Source: Candidatus Zhuqueibacterota bacterium
GTDB taxonomy: Bacteria > Zhuqueibacterota > Zhuqueibacteria > Zhuqueibacterales > Geothermadaptataceae
Direction of reading: 5' to 3'
DNA length: 64,000 nt
NCBI GenBank assembly: GCA_030950365.1
Contig: JAUZRQ010000027.1
Location: 1-64,000 of the forward strand
In this document: positions 54,044 to 62,548 of the stretch, one piece after another
How positions within the stretch are numbered: position 1 is the stretch's first letter
Layout of the letters: every line of letters begins with the position of its first letter
Made by a program: the position numbers and the translations under genes
Notes under the pieces: model-generated
Databases searched by the model: none
Told to the model about the DNA's origin: nothing
What the model saw: the letters and a program-made list of their open reading frames with translations, nothing else

Positions 54044-54628
54044 TCATTCAAAAATCAATTTCTCCAGCGTCCGCAGGGCGCGTTGACCGCGTTCGGGCAA
54101 ATTGAAATCAAAATCGGTCAGGCGCCATTCCAGCACAATCAACCGGATATTGCCGATGATCAACACCGCCAGATCGTCCGAATCGACATCCACAATGCTG
54201 CCTTCCTGTTTCGCCTCATCGATCAATTCGCGCAAAATGCGGTGCCGGGAGCGCAGGATACCCTGCAGTTTGGATTTCAGCATCGATTTGTCCTGAAAAA
54301 TGTTTTCCGAGAACACCACAGACGTCAGTTCGGGATGCTGGCCGAGAAAGTCAAAATGAAATTGAACAAATAGGCGGATTTTTTCGCGCGCTGACTCAAC
54401 ACCCGAAAGCCGGGACAGCAGCTTCTGGCTCATGTTTAACACGCGGTCGAGAATGCCCGCGATAATATCATCTTTGCTGCGAAAATGGCGGTAAATGGCC
54501 GGCTCGGTGATCCCCACCTGTCTGGCCAGCTCGCGGATGCCCAGCGCCGAATAGCCCCGCTCATGAATGATGCGAATGGCCTCGTCAATGATCTGCGCCT
54601 GTCGTTCTTCAGTTCGGATGCGTGTCAT
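54044..54628 (-). CDS. TetR/AcrR-family transcriptional regulator
   Basis: 194 residues from ATG 54628 (ctggaggtcatc ahead). N-terminal helix-turn-helix QIIDEAIRIIHERGYSALGIRELARQVGITEPAIYRHFRSKDDI, then a helical ligand-binding domain. It lies between a mono-heme lipoprotein gene, which starts the transcription unit, and the efflux operon 307 bases downstream. Related palindromic sites precede both units, so it probably represses both. The inducer is unknown. Confidence 0.9.
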   Translation of the reverse strand: MTRIRTEERQAQIIDEAIRIIHERGYSALGIRELARQVGITEPAIYRHFRSKDDIIAGILDRVLNMSQKLLSRLSGVESAREKIRLFVQFHFDFLGQHPELTSVVFSENIFQDKSMLKSKLQGILRSRHRILRELIDEAKQEGSIVDVDSDDLAVLIIGNIRLIVLEWRLTDFDFNLPERGQRALRTLEKLIFE

Positions 54629-54641
54629 GATGACCTCCAGT

Positions 54642-55151
54642 TTAAGATTTGGCCAGCGCGGGAAAACGCTCGGCCGCATACAGGGCATGACAGCTCACGC
54701 AGGCCCGGGACATGTTCGCGTATAATTGAATGGCAGTGACAAAATCGCCGTGTTGCACGGCCGTGGCCAGTTTTTGAGCGCTGTCGTGAAAATCGCGATC
54801 CATGCGAACAAAGGCTGCTGGCAGCCTGCTGACCAGTTGTTGCAACTCGTCCGGGCTCAGGTTTCGCTTCAAAATGAAACTATCATGAATGTTCTGCGCG
54901 ACGGTGGCTGCTTCATTGGCCTTTCCCTGCGCCAGGTGCGAGAGAAGCTGGCCCATGCCGACTTCAATCAGTTGCATTTCTTTGCGCAGCACGCTCATCA
55001 ACCGCTCCGGCAATTGAATCTGTTGGGATTGCAGAGTATCGGATTGGGCCATGGAAATAGTCTGCGTGGTTTTTTGACCATGGTCGGTCTGAAACTGTCC
55101 GCATGCGAAAAGCATCAGGCCAGAAAGGGCGATAGCAAACCAGGATTTCAT
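54642..55151 (-). CDS. Mono-heme cytochrome c lipoprotein (cytochrome c'-like)
   Basis: 169 residues. Lipobox FACG (Cys17). The body is helical, and the single haem motif CVSCH lies at 151-155, near the C-terminus, as in class II cytochromes c' and cytochrome c556. These four-helix proteins bind gases such as NO or transfer electrons. It is unusual as first gene of a unit with a TetR regulator of an efflux pump, 13 bases upstream of it. The N-terminal linker is rich in Gln and Thr. Alternative: a sensor rather than an electron carrier. Confidence 0.82.
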   Translation of the reverse strand: MKSWFAIALSGLMLFACGQFQTDHGQKTTQTISMAQSDTLQSQQIQLPERLMSVLRKEMQLIEVGMGQLLSHLAQGKANEAATVAQNIHDSFILKRNLSPDELQQLVSRLPAAFVRMDRDFHDSAQKLATAVQHGDFVTAIQLYANMSRACVSCHALYAAERFPALAKS

Positions 55152-55189
55152 GTTGTACGTTCTCCCACAATGCCTTGGTAAAATATATA

Positions 55190-55220
55190 TTAGTTATCGT
55201 TCACTAACAAATATAGTCAA
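55190..55220 (-). promoter_or_regulatory. Promoter and TetR-type operator of cytochrome/tetR unit
   Basis: Imperfect palindrome ttagttatc-gttcactaa (55190-55207, half-sites agree at 7 of 9). A -35-like TTGACT at 55215-55220 and a weak -10 (ataact, 55192-55197) at 17-base spacing place the palindrome over the -10 box. This fits repression by the TetR protein encoded in the same unit. Confidence 0.55.
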
Positions 55221-55286
55221 AAATTGGTTACATGCAAGTCTTTTTTTAACATTTTTTAGTCTGCCTTGAATTGAAGCGCATAAAAT

Positions 55287-55315
55287 AGCACCAGACATGA
55301 TCTGTGGCTGGTGCT
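55287..55315 (-). terminator. Weak terminator after the PorV-like gene
   Basis: Stem agcaccag/ctggtgct with a partly paired interior, read on the - strand into attttatgc. It lies 35 bases beyond the stop codon of the barrel gene. The T-run is short. Confidence 0.45.
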
Positions 55316-55349
55316 GTCAGGGAGGGCAGGAGCGATTTTCAAATCCGGA

Positions 55350-56423
55350 TTATTGGACCAGCGTAATGGTTATCAAAAAATTCGCCGGATAGAATTTTTT
55401 CATCTTGAATGCACCCATGTCATTTTGCATGTGAAAAACACGGGTCTCCGCACCAAAAGGTCGCCCATACACGGCGCCGAACGTGATTCCTTTGAGATGA
55501 TATTCCAGTCCCGCGCTCCAATAGTTGACTTTGTTACTGAGATCAATCGGATCGTAGCGACTGGCCACGCCGGCCGAAAGCACCGCCTTGCCCAAAAGGC
55601 GCTGCTGCGCTCCCAGAGCCATCTCGCTGAGGCTCGTTACATCCATCAATAATTGAGTGCCATGTTCCGGCCAGATGGCCCAACGGACACCCAGCTCTGC
55701 CTTAAAGCCCGGCTCAAGCTGGATGCCGGGATACCGGCTCATATCGGTCAGCCTCTGACCGTTGTAGGTCAAATACGTCGAGCTTTGGTACAATGACTTT
55801 TGAACCAGATTTCTCAAGACCAGGCCAAAATGCCAGCGGTTCCAGTCATATTGAGCTCCGAAATCGAGAACAATGTATTTCTGCGGCGCCGCGGCAAAAT
55901 GGAGCCGGGTTTGCTCGTAATCTATCAAAAACGCGCCGCCACCGTAACGAACGTTTCGGAAAGACAGGCCCAGACGGAGATCGGGAGAAAAATGATATTG
56001 CACGCCAGCCGCCCAGGACTGACTGAAACCCCAGGAAAGGTCATACGTATTGGGCGAACCAGGGACGGGCAATCTTGAAGCATGAATGGAAGTCGCGGAA
56101 ATTCGCTGCGAATTGGCCAGGAGAAATAAGAATTTTTCGCTGACTCGAAATTGGCCGATGAATTCCGGAAAATTGTTGATCATGGATTTGACATTGAAAA
56201 TAGGAACGAGCACGCTCATGGCATAATGGTTTGTCGGCATTCGGTCGAGCAGCGCTGCCGGATTGCCAATGCCAAAATTGGAAACCGGTGCCGGGGAGGC
56301 AACATACGCGCCAGTCGAAGCATAACTGGTAGCTGTAAGTCCCTGTGCAGATAAAGAAACTGGACGCATCAGAAGGAGAAGCAAAGGCAGGACGGCCACC
56401 GAAAATTGGTATGAATGTTTCAT
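55350..56423 (-). CDS. PorV/PorQ-like outer-membrane beta-barrel protein
   Basis: 357 residues from ATG 56423 (gaaggaagtgcc ahead; the frame is open 42 bases further). Signal peptide ending around LSAQG. The N-terminal motif STGAYVASPAPVSNFGIGNPAALLDR resembles the plug of PorV/FadL-type barrels, followed by alternating aromatic-flanked strands ending in LITITLVQ. PorV-family proteins take part in type IX secretion and attachment of sorting-domain proteins. The octaheme cytochrome 2 kb upstream carries such a domain, which may be more than coincidence. There is no direct operon link. Confidence 0.7.
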   Translation of the reverse strand: MKHSYQFSVAVLPLLLLLMRPVSLSAQGLTATSYASTGAYVASPAPVSNFGIGNPAALLDRMPTNHYAMSVLVPIFNVKSMINNFPEFIGQFRVSEKFLFLLANSQRISATSIHASRLPVPGSPNTYDLSWGFSQSWAAGVQYHFSPDLRLGLSFRNVRYGGGAFLIDYEQTRLHFAAAPQKYIVLDFGAQYDWNRWHFGLVLRNLVQKSLYQSSTYLTYNGQRLTDMSRYPGIQLEPGFKAELGVRWAIWPEHGTQLLMDVTSLSEMALGAQQRLLGKAVLSAGVASRYDPIDLSNKVNYWSAGLEYHLKGITFGAVYGRPFGAETRVFHMQNDMGAFKMKKFYPANFLITITLVQ

Positions 56424-57064
56424 GGCACTTCCTTCTTCAAATTTTTTCACCCCTGACTTTTGCAATAAAACGCCTTAATTCATTAAATTTGCTGGCGACA
56501 TGTTGGGTTCCGTCGATTATAAAAACATAATACGCGTATGCACTTACTTCAGCTTTAAATGTCAGGTCAGCTACTGCTCCTCCGTTGTGAGAAAATCCTC
56601 TTCTAGTGCATGGCAAACTCGCCGATGCTGAAGGTAAGTTCGCTGAATGCGAGCGCAAGATCGCCGATCCCTCATACGGTTGTCATGTTCGCGTGTTTTA
56701 AGCCAGCCTGCAGAAAAAGGCAATTTCAGCCAACATTTTAAATTTTAAATGAGGGGGGCGGTTGATAATAAAAGAAATGTCAGGGCAGGAGGTTTGCGTG
56801 AGGGCATGCAGAGCGGGCACCGGCTGAATCATTGCACTGAACGGATCGCGATTTATTTTTCTGAATATGCGGATATTTCGCAATCCTTTTTCCGGCTCGC
56901 ATATCCGCTTCGCTCAAAATCGCAAGATACTTTCGCCCTGGCCAGGACGGTCTCTCTCGGGACCGGAGCCTCAGTGAGAGTTTGTTTTGTGGCGCCGTTT
57001 TTATTGATGCAGTGGCCTCAGCGCATTATCCCCAAGCCTCCCGATTCGCGAAGATGAGGTAGGG
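56424..57064. other. Intergenic region, no confident gene
   Basis: A 73-codon frame at 56437-56658 (- strand) and a 102-codon frame at 56749-57057 (+ strand) are open but show no recognisable domain, and neither has a good ribosome site. A gcggatat/atatccgc pair brackets about 30 bases near 56870-56912. I see no promoter I would defend. Confidence 0.35.
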
Positions 57065-57841
57065 CTATTCCCGCTCTTTGCCCTCCAGCCGGGCGGCGAT
57101 GTCGATGAGCATACTGGCGGTCAGTTTGGAGCGGTCCACGATGCCCACGAAACGCCGCGATTCGTTCACCACCGGCAGCACCTGCACATCGAGCGCATTC
57201 ATGATTTCCAGCGCCTTGCGCCGGTCGGCCTTCTGAGTCAGGGCCTGTTGTGAGGAAACGAAGCCGGGCAATCGCTCGAGCGGCTCCGCTTCGCCGGCGT
57301 TGAGCCAATCGGCCAGTTGATAGACGCTGAACGGCCGGGCCGGACTGCGGACGAGGGTGGCGAGTTGACGCGCATCGGCGAGACCGAAAAAGGTGCCATC
57401 GGGATTTTCAATGACGATATAGCGCAAATAGGGCTGGCGCGTCAGCATCTCGAGATAGCGTTGAATGACGCTACCCTGGTAACCTCCATAACCGAGCCGA
57501 AAGGCGAGCACCTGGGTGCGTTTTTCCAGCAGATCGGGAATGTTTTCTATCCTCCCTTTCGGGGCGACGCGTACGTTTTCTACGGGCAAGGAAATCAGCG
57601 TGGTGACCTCCTTCGCCACCGGCGATTCCGACGCCTCCCGGATGGCGGCGACGATTTTTAAATCTCCAAAAGCAAATTCTTGAATTTTTCCAGTCAAAAA
57701 CAGCCACAGCGCCACCGGAATGAGCGCCAACAAAATATCGGCGCTCTTTACTTCAATCTTGTTGCCAGTTTTGATGCGAAGGGTAACCAGCAGCGACAGT
57801 AAGATCAAAAAGGCAAGCACAGAAAGAATCGAGGTTTCCAT
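57065..57841 (-). CDS. CBS-domain membrane protein
   Basis: 258 residues from ATG 57841, chosen for aaggag 6 bases ahead; the frame is open 260 bases further but that part is not coding-like. Two membrane helices near the N-terminus (about 4-22 and 34-51), a middle region of about 65 residues, then a tandem CBS pair (about 110-250; ending QVLPVVNESRRFVGIVDRSKLTASML). CBS pairs bind adenine nucleotides and regulate the attached protein. No catalytic domain is visible. It lies downstream of the octaheme cytochrome on the same strand but a terminator separates the two. Confidence 0.75.
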   Translation of the reverse strand: METSILSVLAFLILLSLLVTLRIKTGNKIEVKSADILLALIPVALWLFLTGKIQEFAFGDLKIVAAIREASESPVAKEVTTLISLPVENVRVAPKGRIENIPDLLEKRTQVLAFRLGYGGYQGSVIQRYLEMLTRQPYLRYIVIENPDGTFFGLADARQLATLVRSPARPFSVYQLADWLNAGEAEPLERLPGFVSSQQALTQKADRRKALEIMNALDVQVLPVVNESRRFVGIVDRSKLTASMLIDIAARLEGKERE

Positions 57842-58065
57842 GACCATCTCCTTAAATGGCATGTTGCCATACCGGGTGATCGGATGTTTTCGCCGGACCT
57901 GGATTCCCCTGAATGCAGAAAGAAGATTCGGTTGTTTGGGCGAGGCGGCGCACGAGAGCAGCTGTCCGGCGCTTTCAACAATGAAAATGATCTCCTGCGC
58001 TAAATTTAAAGGCGATGGGCCGGAAGTCAACCTCTTTTTTCCGCGTAGAGCTTGAAATAGAAAAT
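57842..58065. other. Intergenic stretch upstream of CBS gene
   Basis: The frame is open upstream of the chosen CBS-protein start, but the residues do not resemble a signal or family sequence. No further feature is seen before the terminator at 58066. Confidence 0.35.
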
Positions 58066-58097
58066 AAAAAGCGCTCCCATCCCATGGGAGCGCTTTT
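58066..58097 (-). terminator. Terminator after octaheme cytochrome gene
   Basis: A 14-base perfect stem (aaaagcgctcccat and atgggagcgctttt) with a ccc loop; on the - strand it is followed by TATTTTC. It lies about 30 bases beyond the cytochrome stop codon at 58128. Confidence 0.9.
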
Positions 58098-58127
58098 GGC
58101 AAGACGGGCGGCGAAGCGTTCTGGATC

Positions 58128-59522
58128 CTAACGGATCACTGTCATTTTTCGTGTGGCCGAAAATTCCGGGGTTTGCAACTGATAGAAATACACGCCGGAC
58201 GGCATGCCGGCTGCGCTGAGGGTCATGCGATGCACCCCCGCCGGTAGCGGCTCATTTTCCAGCAGAATTTTGACCAGCCGACCGGTCAAATCATAGACCT
58301 TCAAACTGACGCGGGTCTCTTTGGGCAGCGCGAAGCGGATTTGCGTACTCGGATTGAACGGATTCGGATAGTTCTGCATCAACTCGAATTGCGTCGGCAC
58401 CGTAGTACGATCGGTGAGCACGGATACCGGCACGGAAAGTTTATCGAGCTGTTCGCTGGTCAGCGGCTCGGCATAAAGCATTTGTGATTTATCGGCTCCG
58501 GTCTTCAGAAACGTCCACTTGTTGGGATCCAGCGGCTTGGCCGGATCGTGGACATCGCCCGTGTAGGTAACGAAATCGAAGTCCAACGCCGTCTGCCAAT
58601 CTGGCGGTACCGGAATAACGCCTTTGTTGATGACCAGTTTTTTGTTGGTCTCATCCCATTTGATCACTTCGATTTTGCCATTCTGGCGGTACGATTGCAC
58701 AATCTGGGAGTTGTGGCATTCCTCGCAGGCACGTGCCTGCCGGGTGATGCTGTGGCTGTTGAATGGACCAATGGCGTAAAACGTGGTATCACCATACACC
58801 AGCGATTGCAACGAGCCGGTGGTGACCAGGCCGGTATCCTTGCGCCGGATGAGCAGCACAAAGCCGTTTGCGGGCGGCGGTCCGAAGAACCGCTTCTGAT
58901 GCGCCTGCACTTCGGTTTCGAAATGGCAGTTGTAGCAGGTGATCACCGTGGTGGCATGGCAGGCGTTGCAATACACTTTGGTGCTGTGGATCGCATGCGC
59001 TGTGTTTACCGGCAGGCTCGACAGCGGATGGCAGCCGTCGTTGGTGCAGGAGGCTTCCATGGCGCCCGGCTCAAACATGGACGCATACTCCGTTCCGTCA
59101 CCATGCATTTCCTTCTTGGTGTGACAGTTCATGCATTCGAAGCCCTTCTCGCGGTGCACATCCGGCAGGCCGATTTTGATTTCAGCGCCCTGCCGTGCGT
59201 GGCAGCCGAGGCAGACTTTTTGCGCCACTTGAGTGCCCTGCGAAAAGTCGTGGCAATCGTTGCAGCCCGGTTCATAGGTTTTCGCATCCACGGTGTCACC
59301 GTTGGCGTAGGTGAGGGCGTGGCATTTGATGCAGGGCAATGAGTCCATGGGCACGCTGGTCAGCGACTCGAAGCCGCCATTGGCCTGGCTGTACCAGGTG
59401 ATTTTACCCTTGCGCGTGCCATGTAAGCTGGTGGCGAAGTTGCCCGGATCCTGTCCCAGGACGGACCACGGAACCAGAAGAAAGGCTATCCAAAACCAAC
59501 CGCTTCTCACAATCCGAGTCAT
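58128..59522 (-). CDS. Octaheme cytochrome c with C-terminal sorting domain
   Basis: 464 residues. Signal peptide ending near VLGQD. Eight haem motifs are seen: CXXCH at 64, 87, 104, 130, 185, 196 and 266, plus one CX4CH (CTNDGCH, 159-165). A haem-free region of about 100 residues follows, then a C-terminal domain beginning FELMQNYPNPFNP and ending FSATRKMTVIR, the FlgD-like/type IX sorting domain typical of FCB-group secreted proteins. It is likely exported to the surface, which suits extracellular electron transfer. It has a candidate sigma54 promoter and a repeat array upstream and a terminator downstream, so it is monocistronic. Confidence 0.92.
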   Translation of the reverse strand: MTRIVRSGWFWIAFLLVPWSVLGQDPGNFATSLHGTRKGKITWYSQANGGFESLTSVPMDSLPCIKCHALTYANGDTVDAKTYEPGCNDCHDFSQGTQVAQKVCLGCHARQGAEIKIGLPDVHREKGFECMNCHTKKEMHGDGTEYASMFEPGAMEASCTNDGCHPLSSLPVNTAHAIHSTKVYCNACHATTVITCYNCHFETEVQAHQKRFFGPPPANGFVLLIRRKDTGLVTTGSLQSLVYGDTTFYAIGPFNSHSITRQARACEECHNSQIVQSYRQNGKIEVIKWDETNKKLVINKGVIPVPPDWQTALDFDFVTYTGDVHDPAKPLDPNKWTFLKTGADKSQMLYAEPLTSEQLDKLSVPVSVLTDRTTVPTQFELMQNYPNPFNPSTQIRFALPKETRVSLKVYDLTGRLVKILLENEPLPAGVHRMTLSAAGMPSGVYFYQLQTPEFSATRKMTVIR

Positions 59523-59626
59523 GCCTCACCTCCATGATTTTGAGTGAGAAGATCCAGGTGTCCGGCAAGCAGCCTTTCCCATTTTGTGTCGCGGCCGATA
59601 CGGAGAATCGATCCACATTGGTTATA

Positions 59627-59642
59627 AGCAATTCTAATACCA
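59627..59642 (-). promoter_or_regulatory. Candidate sigma54 promoter of octaheme cytochrome gene
   Basis: Read on the - strand, TGGTAT-N5-TTGCT against consensus TGGCAC-N5-TTGCW: GG and GC elements have the exact 10-base separation. The predicted start gives a leader of about 95 bases. The activator encoded at 60623-62353 is the obvious candidate partner. Confidence 0.6.
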
Positions 59643-59659
59643 CCGCATTTTTTAGCGAC

Positions 59660-59784
59660 TGTTTGAAACGATGTGTTGCAAATTTTTCTGCGAAATTCGA
59701 ATTAATTGTTTGAAAATGCGAAAGATGTGATCATGAATGATATGTTGCAACAAAGTGTTTAATTTGAAACAATTGCTGAAACAA
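59660..59784 (-). promoter_or_regulatory. Upstream repeat array TGTT(T/G)(G/C)AAA (possible activator binding sites)
   Basis: TGTTTGAAAC 59660-59669, TGTTGCAAAT 59674-59683, TGTTTGAAAA 59707-59716, TGTTGCAACA 59743-59752 (a perfect palindrome), TTTGAAACAA 59763-59772 and TGAAACAAA near 59777. They lie 20-150 bases upstream of the -24 element, where sigma54 enhancer sites normally sit. Confidence 0.5.
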
Positions 59785-59832
59785 ATAGAGGGCAGGATGG
59801 CGGGAAATGAACGTTGAAAAGCCGAGAACTTA

Positions 59833-60585
59833 TTAGCGCGCGCCTGGTTGCGTACGCTCCTCCAGTTCTTCCGGCCGGCGCGGCCAATCCCACTTCAGCA
59901 GGCGTGACAGCGCGCGGTCGGCGAGGAGCTTGCCGCCGGTCTGGCAGGTGGGGCAATAATTGGTCTCGTTGTGAGCGTATCGAATCCGCTGGATGGTTGA
60001 ACCGCATACGGGGCAGGGTTGGCCGAACTTGCCATGCACGGCCATAGCGGGATGAAATGCGGTCACGGATTCGGGGAAGCCGTCCCCGGTTTCGTCGCGC
60101 AACCGATCGATCCATTCGGTCAGCGTGGTGCGGATGGCGGAATACAGCCGTTCGATTTGCTCTGGTGTCATTTTGTGGGTTTGCAATATGGGCCAGAGGC
60201 AAGCCCGGTGCAGGATTTCATCGGAATAGGCGTTGCCGATGCCACTAAACAGCCGCGGATCGGTGAGCGCGCGTTTGAGAGTGTGGTTTTCGCTGCGCAG
60301 CCGTTCGCGGAAGGCATCCATGGTCATGTTCAATACATCCAGGCCGCCGGCATCGAACCCATGCAGGGCATGGCGGCCCTGAACCACATGCATGGATGTC
60401 CTCAAGCCGACAAAGAAGGCAAGCTCCAGAAAGCGGCGGAAGCCGGTCTTACCGACACCGAGCTGAATGGGATTGATCCTGGCCTGAATGCGGATCTCCA
60501 CGGTTCGGCCAATAAACAGCAGAAAAAAGATCATCAGAGAAACCAACTGAAATGCGCTGAAAAAGGTCGACATGGTTTGCTTCAT
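59833..60585 (-). pseudogene. Formamidopyrimidine-DNA glycosylase (Fpg/Nei) family, N-terminally truncated
   Basis: The conserved C-terminal part of Fpg is intact from about residue 64. It includes the helix-two-turn-helix [20 protein letters not shown] and the zinc finger CPVC ... CPTCQTGG with C-terminal [12 protein letters not shown]. The first 63 residues (a hydrophobic stretch, then [17 protein letters not shown]) do not match the family. The catalytic N-terminal Pro-Glu and the beta-sandwich domain are missing, and the frame upstream leads into the regulator gene. Without the catalytic proline the protein cannot act as a glycosylase by the known mechanism. Probably a decaying gene. Confidence 0.75.
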
Positions 60586-60622
60586 TGGAATGGGTCAGGG
60601 GAGAAAATCGCGCTTTGCCGGA

Positions 60623-62353
<1,731 letters not shown>

Positions 62354-62548
62354 ATGGCACCCCTGTGTGCTTGGATGACGGCAGCCTGTCTCGCTTTTGG
62401 CGAGCGACCGCCAGGTGCTGTTCACGGCCTGCAATGGCTAATGATCCTCCGCCATGCTCCCCGCCGCAGAGATTCACAATCGGTTATCGAGGCCGTATTG
62501 GCGCTGGTGGCCGATGCGACGCCCGATGCCTGCCATCATTAAGATGCA

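Larger units (their letters stand above)
59523..59832. other. Regulatory region of octaheme cytochrome gene
   Basis: No gene. It holds the promoter at 59627-59642 and the repeat array at 59660-59784 (separate entries). A gaggtgag-type ribosome site lies just before ATG 59522. Confidence 0.6.

Noticed and set aside
56437-56658. 73-codon frame upstream of the PorV-like gene
   Set aside because: No domain, weak start context and atypical composition; could be a decayed gene end but not supportable.
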